Shown here piece after piece: positions 11,647-21,597 of a stretch of 64,000 bases of DNA (within the stretch, counting starts at the first letter, position 1; each line of letters begins with the position of its first letter). The translations under genes were made by a program, and so were the position numbers. The notes below the pieces were generated by a model that did not search any database, had not been told where the DNA came from, and was given only the letters and a program-made list of their open reading frames with translations. The stretch comes from Symsagittifera roscoffensis. Its lineage: Eukaryota; Xenacoelomorpha; Acoela; Convolutidae. The DNA lies in the NCBI RefSeq assembly GCF_963678635.1, contig NC_087070.1, positions 48,343,467-48,407,466 on the forward strand. The letters are read 5' to 3'.

Positions 11647-12089
11647 GAAAGTTGTGTTGGTTAAAACAAAATCGTACTGGCGATATATTATTTCTTTCCA
11701 CCACCTATAGCTCGGCAAGCTATGTTGTATTCCAATTGAACTAAAACTTTTCATTGTGTTTTGCTGTTGAAGGTCTTTGCGAATTGGTTCTTTCAATGTT
11801 TCTACAAACGCTTTGGTCTTGGTGAAAAGAGATATGAACTGAAATGGTTGAATTATACACACAATCTTCTGAAGTAAGTGTCGGTTAAACGCACCAAAAG
11901 CAGTTTGGGGTCAATTCCAAAATGAAAACTCTCAAAACCACTCCAGATAAAATAGTAACACAAAACCAAAAGTGGATTTAAAGTAGCCCGCCATTACCTA
12001 ACAGTGAACAAACGTGGAAAGTAAGTATAATACAGTACACTAATTTACAACATTAAATTTTGTATTCAACTTGAATCAAACACACAACA
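11647..12089. other. Noncoding, between left terminal repeat and pPolB 3' end
   Basis: No supported gene. It probably contains the 3' untranslated region of pPolB, but I see no clear AATAAA signal on the minus strand. Confidence 0.5.
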
Positions 12090-15000
12090 TTAGAGTTTTT
12101 TGTTTGTTTTACGTCTTTTTGATTGCGGTGCTGAATCTTCAACTGCTTCGCGGTCGAGGTACCATTCATCATCCGACGACGAAGAAGAAGTAACTGCATT
12201 TGGATCAACCAAATCATCGCTTTCGATATCACTCTCAACAATTTCTGTGACACGAACTCTACCTGGATCTGGAGCTTCATAGCTGGTGATACTATTCAAC
12301 AGGTCTCTCAACGAACGGCTCGGTTGAGTATCTAACACAAGAAAGCTATCTTCTGACACATAATTCGTATCCTGCGTAAAGATTTCTTCTTGGTTCGAGC
12401 TCTCGTGATCCCAGTCGACTATCTCATCTTCTTCCTCGAAAAATTTCAGCCAATCGTCTAAATCTTGATCTTTGTGGTGACTGGTGCTATTAGTCTCACT
12501 CACGTTCCTTTCGCTATCATCATCATCATCATCCTGATTGCTATCGGGAAAGATAGAAGCATTTACTGTTCTATAGTGACCGTATGGCAATGTAGAGATA
12601 CCATCGCTGAGGATGTATCGCTTATCATCATAGGCTGATAATGCGATTTTGTTTGCTCGAACAGTGTTCAGAATATGCCTCTCGGAGATGATGCGAGTAT
12701 TTTCGGGTCGTACAAGGTTTCCAGACGCGAGAGTTTTGATGTATTTTTCATGAGTTAGCAACCGTTGAGTCACCTTAGTGATTCCTTTTGCTGAGTGCTT
12801 CCGTGTATCTATTAAAAAAACGATGCTCACTAATCATTATATATCTAAATGTTTTGTAAACTAATACTTGAAATTGAAGAAAAAAAGTATGAACGCATCC
12901 TTTTCAGAAGATCCACACCCCCCCCCTCTCATTTAAAAAAAAGGTGATAACCATTTAACCTATACCTCCCCCCTTACCCCCACCCACAGAAGCACCAAAA
13001 AACCTAAGTCATCTCAAAAATTTCACTCAGTAAAAAATTTTTTCACAAAAAATTTTTTTCATAAATTTTTTTTTTTCAAAATTTTTTTTTTCAAAATTTT
13101 TTTTTCAAAAATTTTTTTCAAAAAATTTTTTTTCAAAAAATTTTTTTTTCAATTTTTTTTTTCCAAATTTTTTTTTTGATGACAAAATTTTTTTTTCATA
13201 AAAATTTTTTTTTTCCAAAATTTTTTTCTAAAATTTTTTTTTCCAAATTTTTTTTTTGATGACAAAAAATTTTTTTTTACAAAACGTTTTTTTTAACATT
13301 TTTTTTTTAACCAAATTTTTTTTGACGAATTTTTTTTTAATTTTTTTTCCAACAAAAATTTTTGACATTTTTTTTCTTTCAAAATTTTTCAAAAAAATTT
13401 TTCGAAATTTTTTAATTTTTGAAAATAAAAAGCGCTGTTTGAACAATTTTGAGCCGGTATTATTGAAGGAAATGTACTTACTTTGCGATAGTATTGAATA
13501 AAGCTTTGGCTTCAATGCAACGAATTCTGTAATTATATCACCCGGGAATTCGTCTCTAAACTTTAAAACTGTAAGTTTGTTTTCTGCATTGTAGAGGAAG
13601 TGGTCCGATGGATAATTGGAGAAGTCAAAGTTGTCCAAAATTTCACGTTTCTCGTACAGTTTCTCATAAAAATTCGAGTTTTTTTCCGTTTTTATTTCGT
13701 ACATTAGGCTGTCAGTGTCTGAGTACAAGAGGTGACAGTTGAAGTTGGGCTTCATAACCTCGTAGTGAAATTTGTACATCTCAAACTTTGCTAGCTCTAG
13801 TATACACGCTCCTACAATTGTGGGTACATCCCATCTGATTTTCGTTGGTGCTAATGTCAATGCAACCATGTCTTCGCCAAAAATTTTGTAGGTTTCAAAT
13901 TCAAACTTACTTATATTTCGCATTGTTTCTTCAGCATCTCGTAAAATCTTGATTTTCATTCTCTTTCTTTTTGACTCACACATTTTTCCATAAATTGAAT
14001 TGATCAATAGTTTGTACAGGGCTTCTTCAAACTTGTTTTTTGCCGCTTTTCGTTTGTTTGTATTTAGAGTTATGTACGGTTCGAGCCACAATTCTTGTTT
14101 GAACTTTACGATGCGATACAGTTTTGTAACGATAATACCAAGCTTCACGTAGAGTTTCAGGAGTTTATAATGAATTATATAATGAGTTTTATCATGTAGA
14201 GTTTGTAAAAGTTTTTTCACTTTACCTATTGTGGGTCCACAGTTTTCATTGTTTTTCATTTGTTCTGAGATATTTGTTTGGTATCTGCTCAACCAATCTT
14301 TTTGAACAACTTCCTTAGTGGGTGCCAGTGGATAGTCACGGTGACTTTCATGCAACAATTGAGGGTATTTTAAATCAATTTCAACAATATAACCGTAGTC
14401 TGAATCGTCAGGGGTTGCTAAAATTTCTTCTATTGACATGGAATTCTCATCTTCGTTTTCTTGATTATTTCTTTCATTTCTAACTCCGATTGTCTCGAAA
14501 TGACGTGCAGGCAGTTTGTGAGTTTGCATTACTCCACCGTATAAGTTGTTGGCATCAACCATGAAGCCATAGGTAGTATCTTCGCTCGAATTAAATGTTT
14601 CGTTCATTTGCCTGTTGTTTGCAGTGAACTGTCGTTTTTCAAAGATTGATGCAGTACCACCTCGCATCATTTTTTCAACCATGTCTAAATGATCTCGATC
14701 CGTTAGCAATTCAACATCAGCTTTACATACCCGCTTGAAAGCGTCACCAGCTAAATTGGAAGCGGTGAAATGATGAGCACAATCAAGGCTGTATGTTTCT
14801 TAGCTGATAGAGCGGAATTCCTCAAAGACACAGGCTAGGAGCAATGTGTCACATGACAAATATAAGTCATGATAGTCGCGCAGGTTCTGACAATTGAATT
14901 GATTAAAAACTTCTTTTGCTTCAACCAAGTTATCAGCACTAATAGCAATTTTATCTCCGTCTAAACTATTCACCCACTTTTCGAGAGGCGGTAACTCTTT

Positions 15001-17211
15001 TTCGTCAAACTTTTTACGGTCGGTCATGTAATTATAAGGATAGAATCCTTTTCTACGTATGAGAGTTCTACAAGTTTGGCTTACGTTTTGAAAGTGGTTT
15101 TCCAGAATTGTAAATTTGTTGTCAGGCAAGTTGTCAACTAACTTTTGTAGTGATGAGTTTAGAAACTTGAAAGAATCTATAAAACGAAGATACTCATAAA
15201 TGTTTTGTGTTGTTTGATCTTTTCGTGTAATGGTTTTAACCACTACTCCGATAATTAGTGAAATATATTTCTCATCGGTGGATGGAATGACTTGCATTGT
15301 ACTACGCGAGTCACATTCGTTCAACGCTAGACATATATGATGCATGTCATAATTCTGCAAATTGTGTCCCACGACTGGAATGTAATTTATGTTTCTTCGC
15401 GCTAAATTACATTTGTCGTGGGTCCATCCTAGAAATTTTCCCGAAGAGTGACAGTGATCCAGGCACTTTTCTTCGCTTTCACTGAAGTTTTCTTGACAAA
15501 TCCAACAGGTTAAAGTTTCTTCTTTACGCAGTTGGCTGCGATCTCCCAAATAATGTGGTACTTTCCGTTTATAGATGTAAACGTCTCGGGCTAATAGATG
15601 TAACTCTTTGATAAAGTTTTCTAAACAATTTTCAGAGCTGTCAAGACTAAAGAAAAATGGTTCTGAGGACTCATGATCAATAGCAACCATTGAATACCCG
15701 GAGGGTTCATGTTTTTCTAGAACGCGAGATGAGGAAATTTGTGGGTTGTTCATACATGTTGTAACGGGATTCAGGAACGATTCGAAATCAAAATAAACAA
15801 CAATAGGTGCATACCAGAGAGCTTGAAAGTTTTTAAATTTATACTTGTGGCAGCCATTTTCAGCTGTTGGCATTATCACTACAGCTGGTTCATGATCTTT
15901 ACATAATCGCTCATGCGTTTTATGATCAATTTCATTGTAATGAATTTGAAAACAGTTACGACACAACTGCAGGAAACTTCGGAATTTTTGCTTTCGAACT
16001 TCACAAACAAATCGGAGCAGGTCTTTTATCAAAACAAAGTGGTGCATTCCGGGTTCATATAACAAAAGCAGATCCATAATAAAATTATCTGAACTTTCAA
16101 ACTTTGAGACAATCATTGGAATGAGATCTCCTTTTTGATATTGAAACACGTTTACTTGAACGTTATTAAGTCGCTCGAATTGAGGAATCGTGTTCAAGCT
16201 CATAGGCATAACGAAATCATCAGAAGCCTGATGCGTTCCAGGCTTTGTATAGGTGTGTGGATCTGTCTCTTCAAGTTTAGGATCAACTAACCTACCGACT
16301 ATTAGATCAGGCTTATATCTAAGATGATAGGCGGCAGTGTAGCATAACAAAAAGCAATTGTGGTCGTTGTGATTACGAATATTAATTAATTGTTGCGAAT
16401 TTGCTATTTTTGCAGGGAGAGGTATAAACGAAGAGCCTCTGATTGGTAACATTTTTCCGATTTTAATGTAAAGCTCATTTACACGCTGCAGAACCCAGCC
16501 GCTACCATGGGCTGAAAAATTCTGGAACACAGCTTCCATTTTTCCGAGCATTTCGAGAAATAATTCATCAGACAAACCGTTTGCATAAAGGGGAGTCATC
16601 ATAGAATTAGCGAAAATTTCAATGCGTTCGTCTTCAGGTTGTTGCACGCTTTGGTCCGAAACAACAGTAGCATGCTTGATTAAAGTAAGTTTAGCCGAAA
16701 ATTGTACTTTGCAGGGTCCATTACAGGTTCTATCTAATATCAAACTTTGAATCTCATTTTTTTTCAAGGTCATAAATTCGATAAGATCATGTTCAATATT
16801 TTGGTTGGGAATAATAAAAGTCATTAACGTATTTTTCATGGCTGATTCATGAACTTCAATTGAAGCTGGAAAGTTATCAATATCGCTTGCTTGTGTGATT
16901 GAGCTAGAGGGGTTGCTGAGTGATGTTAGTTGTTGATCCAAAACAGGTAACCCATGCTCTGATTGCATGTGATCCTTGAAATCTTTAAGTTCACAAAAAC
17001 CAAGCCGACAATACCGACATAAATTGTTAAATTTTTGATGATCTGATTCAATATGCTGCTGTAATTTTGATAGCAGTAAAGTGTTAAAATTACAATGGTA
17101 GCAAGTAAAAATGGGTAATTCTTTTTCAACAGCGTGAAAGTTTCGTTCATGACGAGATCTATTAGTTTTTATTGTAAAAACTTTGGGACAATAGTTACAC
17201 TTGAAACCCAT
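12090..17211 (-). CDS. POLB: Protein-primed family B DNA polymerase (Polinton POLB), with in-frame stop and one intron
   Basis: Replicates the element from its ends by protein priming. I start it at ATG 17211; the frame opens upstream only from a TTG. Three C2H2 zinc fingers occupy residues ~5-90. A conserved Polinton N-terminal domain (SFIPLPAKI, then NCFLLC) follows near ~280-440. Exonuclease motifs are FDFES (~472), HNLQNYD (~618) and YLSCD (~786), with an endonuclease VII-like CWIC...DHCH insert at ~568-590. Polymerase motifs are DANNLYG (near 14550), NSIYGK (near 14000) and YSDTDS (near 13715). A TAA at 14800-14802 interrupts the frame 30 codons before the next ATG, yet homology continues in the same frame on both sides, so it is a nonsense change, read-through site or base error. 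The C-terminal part (KHSAKG, then LPYGHY and a long acidic Ser-rich tail ending SKRRKTNKKL) lies beyond a 673-bp intron. Confidence 0.9.
12809..13481 (-). other. Likely spliceosomal intron in pPolB, 673 bp, poly-A/T rich
   Basis: The minus-strand donor is CAAA followed by GTAAGTAC, a strong consensus. The acceptor is TTTTTTTAATAG before ATACACGG. Joining them keeps the reading frame and connects two parts that are contiguous in related polymerases. Without splicing, the frame runs into a Lys/Phe-rich translation of homopolymers, which is plainly not protein. The intron body is dominated by alternating A-runs and T-runs (13020-13400). Confidence 0.8.
14800..14802 (-). other. In-frame TAA inside pPolB
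   Basis: It falls shortly after exonuclease motif III (YLSCD). Frame and similarity continue unchanged downstream, so a single codon is affected. The older relic at ~53080-53230 has readable sequence over the matching region. Confidence 0.9.
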
Positions 17212-17280
17212 TTCGCTCTGGAACTGTTTTAAAGCGAAGCAGGAAAGGGAATGAATCCCAACCAAACGCCAAAAAGTTTA
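17212..17280 (-). promoter_or_regulatory. pPolB core promoter candidate (TTTAAA plus TCATTC initiator)
   Basis: On the minus strand a TTTAAA lies about 29 bases before TCATTC (17249-17254), which fits the arthropod-type initiator consensus TCAKTY. Initiation there would make the ATG at 17211 the first start codon of the mRNA, supporting that start. Confidence 0.35.
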
Positions 17281-17333
17281 AATTACTGCGCTTCGATTCC
17301 TTTTTCCCCTTCTCGGTTTGAATTTGAATAGCT

Positions 17334-17400
17334 TTTCCCGCTTAACTTTGAATTTGAACTCTTTTCCCGCCGAAATTTGAATTACATTTGAATTTCCCGC
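17334..17400. promoter_or_regulatory. Three E2F-like sites upstream of pPolB
   Basis: TTTCCCGC occurs at 17334-17341, 17363-17370 and 17393-17400, spaced 29 and 30 bp, each embedded in a repeated TTTGAATTTGAA context. TTTCCCGC fits the E2F consensus TTTSSCGC exactly. The cluster sits about 120-190 bp upstream of the pPolB ATG, so S-phase-linked expression of the polymerase is a reasonable inference. Confidence 0.5.
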
Positions 17401-18839
17401 CATAACTGTCAAACTCAAATTTGATTGGGCGAAACAGATTAATTGCTGTTTGAATTGTTATCATTACTACAAATGATAAAAGTTAATCGAAGCAAATCAA
17501 GTTTGAGCTAAATTTTTATCCAAAATGATTTTAGAGCCAAGAGATAAAAGTTTTAGTTTTTTATTTTATCAATTCAAATTATAAGTTGAGAAAATTTTCG
17601 AAATTGCGAATAAAAGTTGAGCATGTCACAACACATGATAAATCCTAAATATCCCAATTGTCATGGGGACAGAATACTCTATAAAAATGTCAAAATTTGA
17701 ATCAAAAACAGTTGAAATGATGAATAAGTAAAACAGAAACTGAAAAACTGTCAGTTTTTTAACTTTCCAGGCGCATTGTTACCAATGATGTCAATCACGG
17801 AGCGGTTGCACGGTCCATGTCATCATGAATTTGTCTCAATTGTCTTTCGATATGAAAAAAAAGTCAGAAAAAATACTTTTCTGTAAAGAAAAATGAGTTT
17901 GTTGTTTTAGGGGGGATTAAGGGGATTAGCGTTTTTCTCGAAGACTATTGAAAAAACATCTACTCCCACAATCTCATTAGTTGTGCCCCTCATTGCACTT
18001 TCATAACAACACTACTTGCTCATAATAAAAAATTGCGTCTTCTGGTTGAAAATCGCATTTTTTCGGAAAAATGAAAAAACGATGAGTCATCAATTAAAAA
18101 ATTTGATTTTTATTATTTTTCTCAAATATTTAACATGATGATGAATGCTTGTATTTTTTTATAAAGATCATTTTTGGAGACAACAGTATCAATGATCATA
18201 TGGTAAATCCAATTTGAAGAAAAATAAAAAATTATTGCATTTTTTTTTCCTTTTTGTAATTAAAAAATCAAATTTTTAACTAGAAAACATTAAAAAAATA
18301 TTTATTTTTAACAAAAAGTTGGTTTTCAACATCTTTTATACTATTTCTTATTATACTCAATTTGTATGATAATTAAATGAATAAACAAATGACAATAAAG
18401 GTTTACAACCAAAATTATTTTTTTACAGTTTTTTGACGTTAATTATCTTTTTTTTTTTTCAAAAAACGAAATTGATATTTTTTTATCTTGTTTTCAAAAA
18501 AATTAGCATAAATATGGATGCTTTTCAATTTTTCTCAAGATCAATCATGTAAATAAGAACATCAATGTTAATATGTTAACTCCTATTTGTGGAAAAAATG
18601 AAAATTTTACGGACTTTTTTGTTTTTAATTGGAAAAAAAATAGTCAATTAATTGAAAAAAAACTGATTTTTTTAACTTCAAATTTTAAAGGCTTTTATAC
18701 TAAATTTTTAATCAGAACACAATCGTGTGATAAATAATGAACAAACACAAGATATAAACTCAAACTCAATTTTAAAGTTAATTTATTATACACAATAAAA
18801 ACAAACAAAAATCAATAAAACTCAACCTCAGTTTCAAAG
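17401..18839. other. AT-rich intergenic spacer within the Polinton
   Basis: No supported gene. Runs of A and T dominate. A minus-strand AATAAA (TTTATT on the plus strand near 18782), about 50 bases beyond the stop of the gene at 18840, is a plausible poly(A) signal for that gene. Confidence 0.5.
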
Positions 18840-19475
18840 TTATATAAGGTCCAAATACTCCTGCGCTTTCTCTAGTGTTGTTAGCTTCCGTTTTTTCTTT
18901 GGTGCAAGGCATAGAGAAGGAGTCAAATTTTCCATATGATTACTCACTGTCGCTTCGGGGGTGCGCGTTGGAGTTGAAGAATCTGGTTCATCAAGCCATG
19001 GTGACACTGTAGGAGAAGGATCAGCTTTCGGGGTAACTAATAATGGTGATTCAATCTGTTCCATTCCCCATAAACGATCAAAAAATTCAATTTCTTCAAA
19101 GTATTCTAACTGGTTTTCACACATCGGAGTAACATCACAATCGTATTTATACAAAATTTTTTTTACTGGTTTTGATAAAGTTGAAATATCAACCTGAAGA
19201 GCAAGAGGCTCGTCAGGATCCGTATATTTACCGGAATTTGTAAGGTAACTCAAATACTTTATATTCAGTTCTTCGTCCTTCTTTGAGTTTTTTAAGGAAA
19301 GTTTACTGAATAAATGTAAAAAATTTTTGGGAATCATAACGTGATGAGTACAAGTCCACTCATCAGAATTGAAACTTTTTTCTTCGTTAATTATTGCTAC
19401 AAAATTACCGTGAACGGTTTCATAAAAAATGGTTCTTTCGTGATTGGAATATCCGGCAATAATATAACAAGGCAT
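18840..19475 (-). CDS. Unidentified Polinton protein with C-terminal nuclear-localisation-like signal
   Basis: 211 residues from ATG 19475 (the frame opens further upstream only from TTG). The N-terminal half looks globular (CYIIAGYSNHERTIFYE, NFVAII, HHVMIPKNFLHLF). The middle is acidic and aromatic, and residues ~145-190 are Pro/Ser/Thr-rich and probably disordered. It ends with PKKKRKL, a classic monopartite nuclear localisation motif, then TTLEKAQEYLDLI. I do not recognise the family. Its position beside the divergent promoter, opposite the early-type rightward genes, and its nuclear signal suggest a replication or regulatory role; this is inference. TATTTTAAT about 35 bases before a TCAGTT initiator (19527-19532) forms a plausible promoter. 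Confidence 0.75.
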   Translation of the reverse strand: MPCYIIAGYSNHERTIFYETVHGNFVAIINEEKSFNSDEWTCTHHVMIPKNFLHLFSKLSLKNSKKDEELNIKYLSYLTNSGKYTDPDEPLALQVDISTLSKPVKKILYKYDCDVTPMCENQLEYFEEIEFFDRLWGMEQIESPLLVTPKADPSPTVSPWLDEPDSSTPTRTPEATVSNHMENLTPSLCLAPKKKRKLTTLEKAQEYLDLI

Positions 19476-19958
19476 TTTTGAAGAAAAGTTGGAAGAAAAG
19501 GACAAACGTAACGCGGAGAGAAATGAAACTGAAATGAATTGTGAAAACGCCTCAAGAGATTAAAATAGGGATTGGTTCTTCTAAAATTAGAAATTTCAAG
19601 ACCTCCTATGTAGTTTTTGATCAGTTTAATACGGGAGGGTGTGTAAAATATTTATTTTACCTTGCGTGGTATTCTATGTTTATCTAAATTGCATTCAAAC
19701 AAATAGCTTGTATCAAAAACAACGTTTAAACATTGTGACCTTTAACACCCATTAAAATTCTTATCAGTTTTACATGCACAAAATACTTATCCATTTGAAC
19801 TAAATTGCAATCCAATATCTTTGCGATATAAACTACATGTGTAGATAAATTAAAATAGACACAACGCTTTCTTTTGTAGACATATACAATCAATCGAAAC
19901 CATTCATTTCTTTCTATTCAGTTTTGAATCAAGTTACTTTGAATTCTCACTCGTTACA
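19476..19958. promoter_or_regulatory. Divergent promoter region of the Polinton
   Basis: Separates the leftward gene ending in PKKKRKL from the rightward array. Each side has a TATA-like element and a TCAGTT initiator: TATTTTAAT with TCAGTT at 19527-19532 on the minus strand, and TATACAAT near 19883 with TCAGTT at 19918-19923 on the plus strand. TCAGTT matches the arthropod initiator TCAKTY. Between them nothing coding is visible. Confidence 0.4.
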
Positions 19959-20330
19959 ATGAATAAAACAAAAACAAGCACCACAGCAAATGCAGATAAA
20001 GATTTTGGCGATTGCTATTTCGATATTTCGGAAAACAGTGAAAGATTAGTGCGTGCTACATTGAAAACATATGACCAAACTGGAACTTATGTATTCCTGA
20101 AAGTTTTCAAAAAAGCAACTGAAGGCGCTGAATTTGAATGTGTACAAAGACTTTCCTTAAGCAGTGAAGAATTTTCAAAATTACTAAAGTCGGGAAAGTC
20201 AATCCGAGCGCAAACAAGTGAAATTTCTGATACTGTTGAAAACAAAGACAAACCACAGTCTAACTGTAAACGAGCCAGGAAATCTCAACTTTCCTCAAAC
20301 ACAAACGATTTCAAGCACGACTCGAATTAA
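19959..20330 (+). CDS. Small Polinton protein, possible PC4-like or ssDNA-binding fold
   Basis: 123 residues, first gene of the rightward array. Residues ~28-85 alternate hydrophobic strands (LVRATLKTYD, YVFLKVF, FECVQRLSL) and end in a helix (SSEEFSKLLKSG), then a basic, Ser-rich tail (CKRARKSQL). The strand-strand-strand-helix pattern with SLSSEEF resembles PC4-type ssDNA-binding proteins, but this is pattern similarity only. Ends 14 bases before the next gene. Likely an early, nucleic-acid-related protein; otherwise unknown. Confidence 0.7.
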   Translation: MNKTKTSTTANADKDFGDCYFDISENSERLVRATLKTYDQTGTYVFLKVFKKATEGAEFECVQRLSLSSEEFSKLLKSGKSIRAQTSEISDTVENKDKPQSNCKRARKSQLSSNTNDFKHDSN

Positions 20331-20344
20331 TTTTCCTTTACAAA

Positions 20345-21133
20345 ATGGCAGAAGCTATGTTCGAAGTTGTGTTACCTGATTATTTCAAAAAATTTCAACC
20401 AAATTTCAAATTTGTTATCACTGAAAAAATTCCTAATTTATCTACTTTTAAAAATTATGCTTTTGGAAGCCACTTCAAATCTGAATATTGCCCTTTTTCA
20501 GTCGAGAATGAAAAAAAAACTCATTACCATATATTGATTCAAGTAGATTCAGAGGAACAATTAAACCAATTTTTTCCTTCCCAAAAATGTTTCAGTGTTC
20601 CTTGTATTTTCACTTGCTTCAAATACTTAGTTTCTCCTGCTAAAGATGTCAAAGGACACGGTGAGTTATTTGACAAGCTTAAACTAGCTCTCACTTATTC
20701 AGCACAACCTGTTGCAGCCAATCTCGATTTGTTAGATTTCACTGCAATCAAAAAACGTTTACCCAATTTATTGCTTTCTACAACATCATCTAACAAACAA
20801 ACTTCACCAAATCAAAACGTTTGCAAGAAATCTCCGGCCGTTGGGGGACAGAAACGAATTGATAATACAGTTACGCATGCTGCATCGTCGACGTCAAACA
20901 AATCCGTAAGAGTTTCGAATTCAGTTTCAAAGAAACATACAGAAAGCAGACATGTTCAAACAGATGAGATGAATACAGAAACTTTGAAAAGATTTGAAAG
21001 TTTAATTAATGGACCCCATTCTGCCGCATTTTGTAAAATAATGGATATTTTGACAAGTGGATATGGAAAACTTGATGTAGATACTGATGTTTTGTTTGTG
21101 AAATTTATTGTTGAAGAGAAAGTTAAGTTTTAA
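20345..21133 (+). CDS. Polinton protein with HUH-like motif (possible Rep-type domain)
   Basis: 262 residues. The N-terminal ~115 residues look globular and include HYHILIQV, a His-x-His on a hydrophobic strand, followed ~35 residues later by CFKYLVSPAK. This spacing recalls the metal-binding HUH motif and nearby tyrosine/lysine of rolling-circle or parvovirus Rep nucleases, although a canonical YxxxK is not present. Residues ~150-215 are Ser/Thr/Asn-rich and likely flexible; a C-terminal ~45-residue segment is helical. It lies second in the early-type array, 14 bases after its neighbour. HUH assignment is tentative; it may be an unrelated protein. Confidence 0.7.
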   Translation: MAEAMFEVVLPDYFKKFQPNFKFVITEKIPNLSTFKNYAFGSHFKSEYCPFSVENEKKTHYHILIQVDSEEQLNQFFPSQKCFSVPCIFTCFKYLVSPAKDVKGHGELFDKLKLALTYSAQPVAANLDLLDFTAIKKRLPNLLLSTTSSNKQTSPNQNVCKKSPAVGGQKRIDNTVTHAASSTSNKSVRVSNSVSKKHTESRHVQTDEMNTETLKRFESLINGPHSAAFCKIMDILTSGYGKLDVDTDVLFVKFIVEEKVKF

Positions 21134-21180
21134 TTGATACTTTTCATTATTCCTTTTTCATTATATTGAGTTCAGTAAAC

Positions 21181-21588
21181 ATGATTTCAACTTTCGATTT
21201 AAAACTCATTCATGAAATTTTTATAGACTTAAAATCACAATATCCAGACAAATCAGTCAGATTTCAGTATTTTTTAGCCACTTGTTTGTATTTAGATGCT
21301 GATATTAATTTGGATTTTGTTTTGAAAAACAGACCATATGGTGGTTTAATTGGAATAGACAATTCGTCGCTCGACAAACACTTGAAACATTTCAAATTTC
21401 TTAGAATACATGCTATTTTGCATGACGCAGCAGGATATTTGCAAGAAAAAAATCATACCGGTCCTGGGTACACATATGTTTTGCCTTGTCCAATAAAAAA
21501 CTGTTACCTGGGTCACGTGACAGGTATTGCGTTTTGCTTATTTCTTAAAACATTCAGACCAAAGTTATTTCGTTTGTTGGAATGTTGA
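21181..21588 (+). CDS. Unidentified small Polinton protein (HDAAGYL/GPGY motif)
   Basis: 135 residues from ATG 21181 (the upstream extension has only TTG). The N-terminal part is helical. The C-terminal half carries a compact, conserved-looking block: ILHDAAGYL, then GPGYTYVLPC and CYLGHVTGIAFCLFL, rich in Cys, His and Gly. I do not know its biochemical role. It ends nine bases before the next start codon, suggesting co-expression. A phospholipase A2 reading of the HD motif was considered and rejected. Confidence 0.75.
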   Translation: MISTFDLKLIHEIFIDLKSQYPDKSVRFQYFLATCLYLDADINLDFVLKNRPYGGLIGIDNSSLDKHLKHFKFLRIHAILHDAAGYLQEKNHTGPGYTYVLPCPIKNCYLGHVTGIAFCLFLKTFRPKLFRLLEC

Positions 21589-21597
21589 GTGAAAGTC

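Noticed and set aside
13020-13440. Lys/Phe-rich open frame continuing pPolB on the minus strand
   Set aside because: It is a translation of A-runs and T-runs in what reads as an intron; polymerase homology resumes only after the acceptor at 12809.
21181-21588. Phospholipase A2 domain because of the HDAAGYL motif
   Set aside because: The spacing is HDxxxY rather than HDxxY, and the glycine-rich GPGY lies after, not before, the His-Asp, opposite to viral phospholipases.
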